From contig CATNEN010000003.1 in NCBI GenBank assembly GCA_950097015.1, positions 7,606,001 to 7,670,000 on the forward strand: a stretch of 64,000 nucleotides of DNA, given 5' to 3'. Positions 11,932 through 22,555 of this stretch are shown one piece after another. This DNA is from Macrostomum hystrix (lineage: Eukaryota; Platyhelminthes; Macrostomidae). A program made the position numbers and the translations under genes. How positions within the stretch are numbered: position 1 is the first letter of the stretch; each line of letters begins with the position of its first letter. The notes under the pieces were generated by a model that was given only the letters and a program-made list of their open reading frames with translations, had not been told where the DNA came from and ran no database searches.

Positions 11932-12240
11932 CTAGGGAGGTTGTAGCCTAGTGGTTAGGCCGTCGGACTCACGACTTGAAGGTCGGGGGTTCGGTTCCCG
12001 TCTCCACTGGAACAATTTGTGTCCTTTAGCAAGACACTTAACTCTGCATTGCTTCAGTTCACCCAGCTGTTAAATGGGTACCAGCATTAGCTGGGATAAT
12101 TGAAGGTGGGTGTGGCGTGCCCCCAGTCCATGGACTGAACAGCCGTACGCAGCCTTCAGATGCGCCGCGCATTAGCTGCGGCTGTGCTGTCGTCTGCACG
12201 CTTGGCCCGATTGGGGCAGGTGTAATCAATTATTAATTAT
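11932..12240 (+). mobile_element. SINE-B, tRNA-derived retroposon
   Basis: The tRNA-like head has box A (TAGCCTAGTGGTTAGGCCG) and box B (GGGGGTTCGGTTCCCG). Then comes a conserved-looking body (TTAGCAAGACACTTAACTC, GCATTGCTTCAGTTCACCC) and an AT-rich tail. A reverse copy lies at 47925-48125 inside a RIM intron. The acceptor-stem ends do not pair as in a true tRNA. Confidence 0.75.
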
Positions 12241-12795
12241 TATTAATAACTGCTAACTGACTGCTTCAGTGAGGCTATGTATTTATAAAAAATGAAAATT
12301 TGAACTGTAGTTAAACAAAAACTGATGTATCGTTCAATGCTTCAATACATTTAAGAAGTAAGATAGGCTTACACAACAAGTAGTAATTGCATAGTTTTGT
12401 ATATATAAAGAGAAAATATAAGAGTTAGGACAGATGTACAGCTCACCACTGTAGGTATCTTAAAAGCGCTTGCAGAATTTCTACCTAGCAGATGTTGTAA
12501 GCAGCAGTAGGTTAAACTCAAGGACTAGAGTGTTGTAAGTGTCTTGCTCAAGGCAAAATTTTGTTTCCTTTGAGGTGAATTTCGAACTCCTGACCTTTCA
12601 GTCGGAAATTCGAAGCTGTACCCGATTAGGCCCCAAGTTCACTGTTTAAATAAAAAGCTTGATAAAGTTTTCAATTAGCACGGTGTACTTTTCCATATTG
12701 TATATTGGAGGGGTAAAATATTAATCTTAAAACATAAGCACGCATAAAATATCTAAAGAACTGAAATTATTTGAGCGAATGAGATTCTAATTACA
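12241..12795. other. Intergenic, no gene recognised
   Basis: AT-rich sequence between SINE-B and lectin copy C. I see no supported open frame. A short tRNA-like GAACTCCTGACCTTTCAGTC stretch near 12585 may be SINE debris. Confidence 0.45.
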
Positions 12796-12809
12796 GCTGA
12801 AGAGCATTG

Positions 12810-13904
12810 TTACTGAGGTCCGCTGAGCTTCATGAACTTGCTGCCGCTCTCCCGATAGACGCTGCTGAAGCCGGTCGGAATGCTGGCGAACTGAAACTGC
12901 CAGCAGCTGTTGTTGAGGCTCGAGTAGAGAGCAAACAGACAGAACAGTCGGTTCGAGCACTGAGCAATGCAATCGATGTCCGACCTCACGACCAGCGGCT
13001 CAGAGACCAACTGGCTGGAGTTTGACCCTGCTGAGAAGACGGGTTCCACGAGGCTGAACTCAACGAATGTCGGCTGCTGAGGTGTCGCTGGAACAAAAGC
13101 GTTGAAGCCAGATTTCATGTTTGATTTTACAATCAGACAGCTCACGAATGCTGCCTTGTGTTTTTTGCACTCACCCACGAATGTGTCAACTTCACAAATG
13201 CACAGTACTGTTTCACTCGTCGGGATGCCAGAAATGACCATATAGAAGGCCAGATATCGGCCCAGTCTGGGAGAGGAGCAGACGAAGTTCAGCGGATTCT
13301 GACTCGCTGTGGGCACGAGGTCCCAAAACACGCACAAGTCGAAGAGGTTCTTGTTGAAATTAGTCCAGACAGAGGAGACCGAACTCACTCCTGAAATCAA
13401 ATGGAGGAACGAGGAGAAAGTTCATTTGAGCAAATGTCAATCAAATTAGAGGTAGCCCTTGTCCATGCAGCTCAACTCACCAATGCCAACTTGAGTAAAT
13501 CTGCTAGAGCAGCAGTTGATGCGATTCCAGAATCGAACTCCGTACACCATGTAGCTCCGCTCAAGGTCCAGCATCCACCAGGGCAGAGCGTCTCCTCCGG
13601 CTGTGTGAATGCACTGCACTCCAGAGGTGTAGGTTCCATTAGTGACGCCGTTATTTGCAATCATAGCATTATCATGCAGTTCACTCCACTTTGAAGACAT
13701 TTTCGCGGGCTTGTTCTTGGCCAATAGAAATGCCTGATCACCTGCGTTTGGGAAAAGCTATTTCGTCAATTGTGCTAGATGGGTCAGGAATTCGTTTGAA
13801 AGAGTAAAGAATTTAAAATTTTACTTACCAAAGTTAGGTTGAATAAAGACGCAGAGAAGTGTAAAGGTGTTGACAAGTAGGATATTATTCATTTTGGTTT
13901 CCAT
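12810..13904 (-). CDS. Secreted F-type lectin with C-terminal PAN-like module, copy C
   Basis: Exons are 13904-13829, 13741-13481, 13390-13175 and 13087-12810. Their phases chain to 276 residues, or 305 if the in-frame 87-nt segment 13088-13174 is kept. The signal peptide begins METKMNNILLVNTFTLLCV, with a proper GTAAGT donor, unlike copy A. The lectin front exon shows NKPAKMSSKW, the strand ending QCIHT, PWWMLDLERSYMVYG and RINCCSSR (Asp of the sugar motif is Asn). The back half has CSSPRLGRYLAF, and the PAN exon CIAQCSNRLFC and NSCWQF. The surrounding 2 kb matches copy A at the DNA level, so C is the intact sister of decayed A. It is probably a secreted glycan-binding protein. Confidence 0.8.
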
Positions 13905-14892
13905 TTTGACCGCTTGTTGAAATCTTTCTTTGGTTAGTTAAAATGAATTAAAAAGAATGTAGAGACTGCTGCAATAATGGAATGTTGGAGATCTTTCGCC
14001 ATTGGCTCCTGTTTAATCTCAGGATTATAGTTTGTTGAGTCCTTGTTAAACAAAAGTACTTGAACTGTATCAAATAAGCTACTGCATATTTTCTGGTATT
14101 TTCCGGTTCCAGCTGCAGCTCATGTGTCAGTTGACAGAAACAGCAATGTACGCAAAATTGGCGATATAACTTTGTCAATTTTATCGCGAAGCATCTATTT
14201 TAGCCTTCCTGATTGGAAAAAAGGCTGAAACGAGAGGCAGTTTCTAACTCATATTTCATGCCCGGAATGCCTGAAAAAATACTTCAATTCTTCCCATCGT
14301 TATCTGCAAAAAGAAGAAACTTTTTGAGTGTACGGCATTTAAACTCAGGTTAAAATAGCATGAGTAAAGCTTAAAGGCAAATAAGCAATTAAATTTTCGT
14401 AAAAAAGCTTAGCGCAACTGCAACGAAAGTGTAAGTAATGAGTTTATCGGCAACGTTAAATTCATTGCTCAAATATATATTTCTTCTGGATAGGTTTTTA
14501 CCAGTTTTATTTAGCTTGTCATGCGAGTGGGACAACAAAAGTTACAAGTCTCAAATTCCACCAATATAGTGTGCGTCAGCCCTAACACAAGAATCTCTAG
14601 GAGAATAAAAATCATTCTACTAGGACGAAAAATACCTCTTTGAGTTTGCAGGTCACTAAAAGTACAATTTTTACCCTGCGATTCAAATTTTAAACTGAGT
14701 GAATGTTTGGACAAAGAAGTATATGTTGCGGTAGAAATGGAATCTTTACACTGTACATATGAACCACCAGTGATAAATTCTCCCCGTTTAATCAAATGTG
14801 TTTGGAAACATTTCACAACAATCCATAATTGTTATAACTCTTATAAATCTTATAACTCTTTCTCCTATTATTATAACAGCTGATGAGCACTG

Positions 14893-16588
14893 TTACTGTG
14901 GCCCGCTGAGCTTCATGAACTTACTGCCGCTCTCCCGATAGACGCTGCTGAAGCCGGTTGGAATGCTGGCGAACTGAAACTGCCAGCAGCTGTTGTTGAG
15001 GCTCGAGTAGAGAGCAAACAGACAGAACAGTCGGTTCGAGCACTGAGCAATGCAATCGATGTCCGACCTCACGACCAGCGGCTCAGAGACCAACTGGCTG
15101 GTGTTTGATCCTGCTGAGAAGACGGGTTCCACGAGGCTGAACTCAACGAATGTCGGCTGCTGAGGTGGCGCTGGAACAAAAGCGTTGCCAATGCCTTGAT
15201 TTTACAAGCCTTTATGACCAAAATTGTTTTTAAATTAATTACTCTACCAATTTGTGACTAAGATAATCTTAAAATGCTGCGAAACAAGAAGGTCAAGTCA
15301 AGTAAAAAAATATTAAAATATGTTTTGCGTTATGACTTGTGTACCTATTTTACGCTACTTAGGTAAAAAAAAAATTTTTCACTTACCCACGAATATGTCA
15401 ATCTCGCAGAAATGAAACAAAGTGTTTGCCGATGGTAGCCCTGTAAAGCTCTTGTACATAGTCAGGTATCGACCTAGTGTGGAAGGCGAGCAAGCCAATG
15501 CGATCGGATTCTCGCTGTCTGTTGGCATCGGGTCCCAGTATGCACATAGGCTGAATAGATTCTTGTTGAAAGTAGACCAAACGGATGAGTCCATTGTCAC
15601 TCCTGAAATTGAAGTATTGGAACTCAAAAACTGTACTCGAAGAGGCCAAAATATTGTTTTCTTTGTCTATGAGTCGCATTCGAATGATGGCATTTACAAC
15701 AAAAGAAGAATGAATTGGGTCGCAGAGAATTTATGCATCGTAAAAGGAATTATGACAAACAAATGACCTTTGGCCATTGCCATCAAATGCAGCCAATGAC
15801 TTTCTAATAGTTTGGATCGCTCACCAACGCTTATTTTATTAAACCTGCTAGAGCAGCAGTCGATGCGATTCCAGACTCGAACTCCGTGCACCAGGTAGCT
15901 CTGCTCAAGGTCCAGCATCCACCAGGGCAGTGCGTCTCCTCCGGCTGTGTGAATGCACTGCACTCCAGATGTGAAGGTTCCACTAGTGATGCCGTTATTT
16001 GCTATCATAGCATTTTCAAGTACACTCCACTTTGAAGACATTTTCGCCGGCTTGTTCTTGGCCAATAGAAATGCCTGATCACCTTGAAATTAAGTTTCAA
16101 GTCGGTGCCTTAATTGTATTGTCCCTCTAGTGGTGCTGCCTGGGCATGGGTTGTGCGTCACGTGGGTGAGCTCGATTCCGCGTCGAGGCCACATTAATTT
16201 GAGTTGCTTGTTAGCTTGTTGTGCTATTTCAATGCGTCATCTTGGGCCAACCACCAAGGCAAAGGGAAAGTGTACATTTCCTGACGATTAAACATTTTTG
16301 TAGCAGATTTACACGTTTTTGTGAGTGTGAGCCCAGCGTACAGTACGTGTTGGGGTGCGTTCGCAGGAGTCAGCGAAACGGACAGAATCACGTCCCCGCT
16401 GGCTACTGGTCTAGTTTTCCTCTTCTAATTTTAAAAGCTCCTGCAGTTAGCTTATTTGAAGAAAAATACTAGTAATTAATTAGCCGTTGGTTATGAACAA
16501 AGCAAAACGTACCAAGCGTCGGTATAATCAGAGCAATCATCAGTACACTGATTGTCTGAATTAAGATTCCAGAATCGAGTTTTTCCAT
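14893..16588 (-). CDS. Secreted F-type lectin/PAN copy D (mosaic gene)
   Basis: Exons are 16588-16513 (signal, MEKLDSGILIQTISVLMIA), 16082-15825, 15602-15387 and 15170-14893, all in phase, giving 275 residues. The lectin front has the strand ending QCIHT, PWWMLDLEQSYLVHG and an intact RIDCCSSR motif. The lectin back exon is clearly diverged from A-C (SSVWSTFNKNLFSLCAYWD, CSPSTLGRYLTMY, FCEIDIFVG), yet the PAN exon is almost identical to theirs. Identity starts a few bases inside the intron next to that PAN exon. This suggests recombination or gene conversion joined an older gene to the duplicated block. Its third intron (15171-15386) is 216 bp and cannot be read through. Intron 1 contains a SINE-A relic. 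Confidence 0.8.
16125..16425 (+). mobile_element. Degenerate SINE-A copy
   Basis: It retains GAGCTCGATTCCGCGTCGAGG, GGGCCAACCACCAAGGC and the GTGTACATTTCCTGACGAT arm, with several gaps. It lies in intron 1 of lectin copy D. Confidence 0.6.
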
Positions 16589-16599
16589 TGCTGCGTTAG

Positions 16600-17630
16600 C
16601 TAGGAAACAGAAGTATTTTGTCCGTTTTGAACGTTTGTGTCCGATCTAGAGAATTCTAGCAGAAAGCTAGTATGCAGAATAAGAATATTGTGAGTTTTTA
16701 AGTACTTTTTTAAGTTTATTGCTTCTGATTGGCTAGAAAAAGTAGGAGCTGTTTTACTCGTAAAATAACTTACAGCTAAATTTTGCAAAGTCGCAAAGCA
16801 CAAGTTTTCACAAGCCTTATCATTTCATTAACCCTAACGAAACCAAAAAAGGCGCTAACACATATAAACCCTACATTTCAGAAACCCATGTTTTCGCACA
16901 ACTTCGAAAACGCCAGTTTTCACAGCCCTGGCTTCTGACTATGAATGTGACTGGTATTGATGGGGTATGAATACGATCAGTAAGATAACCGTCTCCTTAT
17001 ATTTTGCAGTCATACAAATAGGCATATATGGCCAATTTCTATCAAAACCGTGCATGCGTTACAACAGAGGAACGGCTGCCTCCTCAATGGGTGGTCTGTC
17101 TGCTCTAAGTCGACATGATCCCGTCCGGCCAATATACACAGCAGGAGCGACTTTCTTATGGATCGCATACATCCACTGACAGCTGCCACACTGTGCCAAG
17201 CGACACGCCATGACAACTGAGTTTTTGAGACTATTGATCTCAAAAACCATTGTGAGCTGAGCTTGCAGCGCAGTAGGTCTTGGGGGGTTCTTGAAGCGTT
17301 GAGCAAACGGAATTCAACTCTTTGATGCATGTCCGTAAAAATGCAAAAAAATGCTCACACAGCTGGGCCATTGTTCATCTAGACTCACTTCCTTCCTTAT
17401 TAGACTGGGCTTAGCAACAAGCGCGTCTCTACTCTACAGTCGTTTTAGCACGGCAGCAACAAGAAGGTTCTATCTAGCCGCACGAACCTCTTAGAAGTAA
17501 CTATAAGTGCGCTTCTGCAAAAAAGTTTTTTCCACAGCATGCAATTAACCATCTTTGTTAATTAAAGTTCCACGCGTAGTCGAAAAGTTTACCAGTGCAC
17601 AGGCAACATCCCCAAGCCAAATAATGCCAA
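16600..17630. other. Intergenic, no gene recognised
   Basis: A minus-strand open frame at 17010-17330 overlaps another at 17059-17250. Neither has a domain I recognise. The stretch precedes the large 23-bp array. Confidence 0.4.
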
Positions 17631-17635
17631 CTACA

Positions 17636-19043
17636 ACACATCAACCAAGGCAGTGACAACACATCAACCAAGGCAGTGACAACACATCAACCAAGGCAGT
17701 GACAACACATCAACCAAGGCAGTAACAACACATCAACCAAGGCAGTGACAACACATCAACCAAGGCAGTGACAACACATCAACCAAGGCAGTGACAACAC
17801 ATCAACCAAGGCAGTGACAACACATCAACCAAGGCAGTAACAACACATCAACCAAGGCAGTAACAACACATCAACCAAGGCAGTGACAACACATCAACCA
17901 AGGCAGTAACAACACATCAACCAAGGCAGTGACAACACATCAACCAAGGCAGTAACAACACATCAACCAAGGCAGTGACAACACATCAACCAAGGCAGTG
18001 ACAACACATCAACCAAGGCAGTAACAACACATCAACCAAGGCAGTGACAACACATCAACCAAGGCAGTAACAACACATCAACCAAGGCAGTAACAACACA
18101 TCAACCAAGGCAGTAACAACACATCAACCAAGGCAGTAACAACACATCAACCAAGGCAGTGACAACACATCAACCAAGGCAGTAACAACACATCAACCAA
18201 GGCAGTGACAACACATCAACCAAGGCAGTAACAACACATCAACCAAGACAGTGACAACACATCAACCAAGGCAGTGACAACACATCAACCAAGGCAGTAA
18301 CAACACATCAACCAAGGCAGTAACAACACATCAACCAAGGCAGTAACAACACATCAACCAAGGCAGTAACAACACATCAACCAAGGCAGTAACAACACAT
18401 CAACCAAGGCAGTAACAACACATCAACCAAGGCAGTAACAACACATCAACCAAGGCAGTAACAACACATCAACCAAGGCAGTAACAACACATCAACCAAG
18501 GCAGTAACAACACATCAACCAAGGCAGTAAAAACACATCAACCAAGGCAGTAAAAACACATCAACCAAGGCAGTGACAACACATCAACCAAGGCAGTGAC
18601 AACACATCAACCAAGGCAGTGACAACACATCAACCAAGGCAGTAACAACACATCAACCAAGGCAGTAACAACACATCAACCAAGGCAGTAACAACACATC
18701 AACCAAGGCAGTAACAACACATCAACCAAGGCAGTAACAACACATCAACCAAGGCAGTAACAACACATCAACCAAGGCAGTAACAACACATCAACCAAGG
18801 CAGTGACAACACATCAACCAAGGCAGTAACAACACATCAACCAAGGCAGTAACAACACATCAACCAAGGCAGTAACAACACATCAACCAAGGCAGTAACA
18901 ACACATCAACCAAGGCAGTAACAACACATCAACCAAGGCAGTAACAACACATCAACCAAGGCAGTAACAACACATCAACCAAGGCAGTAACAACACATCA
19001 ATCAAGACATTAACAACACATCAATCAAGACATTAACAACACA
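17636..19043. repeat. Minisatellite, 23-bp unit, about 61 copies
   Basis: The unit contains ACATCAACCAAGGCAGTAAC plus three bases. Two variants (GTAAC and GTGAC) alternate in blocks. The right part drifts to ATCAATCAAGACATTAAC before a SINE-C insertion. Confidence 0.95.
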
Positions 19044-19628
19044 TCTATCTATCTTTTTGCAGGGGGGGCCCGGGGCACTTGTCGCACAAGCGACGGAGCG
19101 GCACGCCCCCAGACCGGCGAACTAGGCGCTTAGCGCCCATCGCGCCTCCACTGAGCAGGCACCACACACAGCAGCACAGACCAGCCGGGGAGGGCAGGAG
19201 GCACCCAGAATAGGCAGCAGTGCCCCCCACCCCAAGCCCCACACGCACAGAGCAGACCAAGCCGGGGCGGAAGGCTGATAAGAAATCAGTCCTCAGGGGG
19301 GGCGGGTGATGAGTGTACACTTATCCAATCGCGCTGACGGAAGTCCAGAAAGCGCGCGGCGGTGTACACCCGCCCCCCAGCCACCCCCGCAAGGCCTCAC
19401 GCCCCAGCGCCAACGCACACAACTCACAACGCAGAACAGGCACACAGAAGGTAGGAGCGAAGCTATTATTTCAAGCTTTGATTGCACGAAATATGGTGCA
19501 CCTCCGCCGGTCGCTACTGTCCAAACCCTCCAACAGGTCCCGAAATTAATCGTGACTTGAAGGGAGAATCGAACTAGCGTCCATTGGAGTGCGAGGCAGC
19601 GACGCTAGCCGCTGACCCACTCGCCCAC
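19044..19628 (-). mobile_element. SINE-C copy inserted in the 23-bp minisatellite
   Basis: It is the reverse complement of the element at 2296-2890. The tRNA-like head is at the right end (box B GAATC-GAACTAGCGTCC on the plus strand) and the CTAT-rich tail at the left. Minisatellite units occur on both sides. Confidence 0.75.
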
Positions 19629-19800
19629 ACTAACAACACATCAACCAAGACATTAACAACACATCAATCAAGACATTAACAAATCAATCAAGACATTAAC
19701 AACACATCAATCAAGGCAGTAACAAAAGATCAATCAAGACATATTGACAACACACCAATCAAGACATTAAAAGCATATCAAGCAAGACATTCATAACACT
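19629..19800. repeat. Degenerate continuation of the 23-bp array
   Basis: Units of the type ACACATCAATCAAGACATTA persist right of the SINE-C insertion and decay quickly, which shows the array end pre-dates the insertion. Confidence 0.8.
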
Positions 19801-20417
19801 TTATCCCTTAAAAACAGAACTAAGAATCGCTCCTTGAAATGTTTTAGCAAGCGAGTTTTTATCATTCTGCGTTGCAGAATTTTTCACATATGTTTGTACA
19901 TCAATAATGTTATAATTATTTAATCGAAGATTTTTTAAATTGTATAGACAGTGCCAGATAAAAGTTTTTCAAAAAGTCTAAAATACAGCTAAACTTTTGC
20001 TGTCGACTGTCACAAATGTCAGAGAGTCCGTGCTCAGTTTATCGCTACGTAATAATCATACCAGTCAATAATTGACAGAGTTTAGCTTTAAAATAAATTT
20101 CAATCAACCATTTCTACGAGCCGTATCAATCAATATGGAGTGTTAGTGAAATACATTTGATGTGATGTAGTCTGCTGAGCAGCCTCCAGGCAATATGTGG
20201 AGTCAGCGCTGCCCTAGTGCTGTGGGAGGGCTTGGGAGTAGGAAGTCTGCGGGTACCCGTGCACACTCACCTCCGCTCGCCACTGACTGCGCACTGACTT
20301 CTCAGGTGTGGAATCGTCTAGACTATGGAGCTGAGAAGTTTACTTAAGTTTCTGTTGGTAAGGACTCAATTTCACTGGTTTGCGGCTGTGGAAAATGACC
20401 GACTATTTCCTTTGCAG

Positions 20418-20888
20418 ACACCGAATCACAAACCTTCCTCACACCGAATCACAAACCTTCCTCACACCGAATCACCAACCTTCCTCACACCGAATCACCA
20501 ACCTTCCTCACACCGAATCACCAACCTTCCTCACACCGAATCACCAACCTTCCTCACACCGAATCACCAACCTTCCTCACACCGAATCACCAACCTTCCT
20601 CACACCGAATCACAAACCTACCTGACACCGAATCACCAACCTTCCTCACACCGAATCACCAACCTTCCTCACACCGAATCACAAACCTTCCTCACACTGA
20701 ATCACCAACCTTCCTCACACTGAATCACACACCTACCTGACACCGAATCACAAACCTTCCTCACACCGAATCACAAACCTTCCTCACACCGAATCACCAA
20801 CCTTCCTCACACCGAATCACAAACCTTCCTCACACCGAATCACCAACCTTCCTCACACCGAATCACCAACCTTCCTCACACCGAATTA
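20418..20888. repeat. Minisatellite, 23-bp unit, about 20 copies
   Basis: The unit contains CACCGAATCACCAACCTTCC. It lies directly before an orphan lectin exon, where the sugar-binding exon of the family would be expected. The open frame 20325-20723 runs through it and is not supported as a gene. Confidence 0.92.
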
Positions 20889-20915
20889 CCACAAAATTCG
20901 CAATAACTTTTACAG

Positions 20916-21120
20916 GTGTGACGTCATTATCTTCCATCTGGAGTACATTCATAATCAACAGGTTTCAACTCTGCATGTACTGGACAGGTATTCCTAACGT
21001 CACAACAAATCCAATAAGTTTTACCTGTAAATCTCCGATTGCTGGTCGTTTCCTGAGTGTTTTCAAAAGGAATCAAGACCTAGATGGTGGCAAACTTTTG
21101 TGAGATCGAAATTTTCGCTG
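20916..21120 (+). pseudogene. Orphan F-type lectin back-half exon, frameshifted
   Basis: After a TTTTACAG acceptor the frame reads SSIWSTFIINRFQLCMYW, then CKSPIAGRFLSVF, matching exon 3 of copies A-D. It then hits TGA at 21102-21104. A one-base frame change restores FCEIEIFAG followed by a GTAAGA donor. The exon is 205 nt instead of the 216 nt of copies A-D. The missing 11 nt lie between the GRFL and FCEI motifs. No lectin front exon is visible upstream, only the minisatellite. I read it as a broken copy on the opposite strand from the main cluster. Confidence 0.65.
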
Positions 21121-21607
21121 GTAAGATCGAAGTGTTGGTTTGAACTTCATAAAATAAATATTTATTTTATTTCATAAATATTCATTTCCTTAGATTCGTT
21201 AAACTCTAGTTCCATTTCACATTCTGTTAGTCTTTAACGTTATTTATTAGTTTCGCTGGTTAAACTACTATAAGTAATATATAATTAGCACTGCAGATGA
21301 TTCCCTGTTCAGTACTGGACAACTACCGGCACTCCGATCGCACCTGGATAAAGCGTGCCTCGCCCATTGTAACCTCGGAACCAATAAGCCCGCTGACAAA
21401 GGCGCCCCTTAGAGCAGTATCGTTCAAATATGATTGCTAGAATCGTAGTCAGAATCGCAAAAATAATGGTAGCTAGATCCAAGCCAAAATTACAGCAAGT
21501 TAAAGCTAGGGTCATTGCCAGAATCGTAGCTATAATCGTAGCAAGAATTCTTAGAGAGGAATAATTAAGTAAGAGAATGTCAATCACCTTGAAGAATCAA
21601 TTTCAAT
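21121..21607. other. Gap with scattered 12-bp repeat relics
   Basis: Between 21390 and 21560 irregular copies of GAATCGTAGC and related words recur. They match the unit of the RIM intron 17 array 12 kb away. The minus-strand open frame 21309-21587 is a by-product. Confidence 0.5.
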
Positions 21608-21965
21608 TGGGGTTTGAGCGGCAGAACGGTTAACGTGTTTGCCTCTGGCACCAAGGTCCCTGAGCTCGATTCCGCGGTGAGACCACATTCATTTGGGGGC
21701 GCAGCCGCGGAGAGAAGGCTTGGGGGCTTGTCGTGCAATTTACGCCCTTGAGTGCCAACCTCCAAGGCATGTACTCAGCCTGACGATGAGAAAGTCAGGG
21801 CAGATGTACACACCTGTGTGCGCGTGTGCCTGCGTACGGTATTTGTGTGCGTGTGTGCTCAGGAGTCAGCGAAATGAAAATGAAGTGAATCAATAAAATT
21901 GCCTCCGTATTGGCTGCGGGTCTATTGTCACAAATTGATGTGCCAATGCCCGCAGCCCTCCTGCA
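21608..21965 (+). mobile_element. SINE-A copy
   Basis: Head GCGGCAGAACGGTTAACG, box B GAGCTCGATTCCGCGG, body GCGCAGCCGCGGAGAGAAGG and the GTCAGGGCAGATGTACAC arm are all present. The opposite hairpin arm is partly deleted. Confidence 0.75.
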
Positions 21966-22555
21966 ATTATTTTTATTAGCACTCCTAATTAGACCATTAA
22001 AACTTCTGCTCGATACTGGCTACTTGAAGTTAAAATAAGTAGCATAGTAAAGACTAAATACCAATTAGTATATTTAAAAATATATTCTGCCATTCAAAAG
22101 TAAAAAGTAAGATTAGTCACATGCAAGGATTCTTTTGTTTACAGCGATTGTTTTAACGCCGGGATAGCAACTTGAAAACCAGGGATACGCAAAAAAGCCT
22201 TGGCCATCCAGTGATCTGAAGCTATAGCATCGTTGCTTTCCCTCTGCGAAGGAAAAGTTGGGCCTTGGAAACCAAGTGAGTGACACAATGCATCGTTTAG
22301 CTAGCATGGTCTTGCCGTATGTCTGTAAGGAAAATTGCTTTTGCTAGCATTCTTTTTCAGACTTTGTGACATGCTAATTGTCTGAGAAGTTGTCAAATGT
22401 GATGCTCTGAACTTTAGTTTGTAGTGAGTAGGCGGCGCTTAATGCTCAAGTATAATAGGATACCTTGCCTCCGTCCAGAACTTTCCTAAAAAAATTAATA
22501 ATTCTTCAGCGCTTTAAGATTATTTTCCATTTTTGTGTTCTAATCGACGAAAAGA

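Noticed and set aside
11932-12010. Functional tRNA gene
   Set aside because: Boxes A and B are present but acceptor-stem ends do not pair and a SINE body follows.
17010-17330. Possible GIY-YIG-like fragment (YIGRTGS on the minus strand)
   Set aside because: Only a short motif resembles the family. No catalytic Arg/Glu pattern or neighbouring reverse transcriptase is visible.
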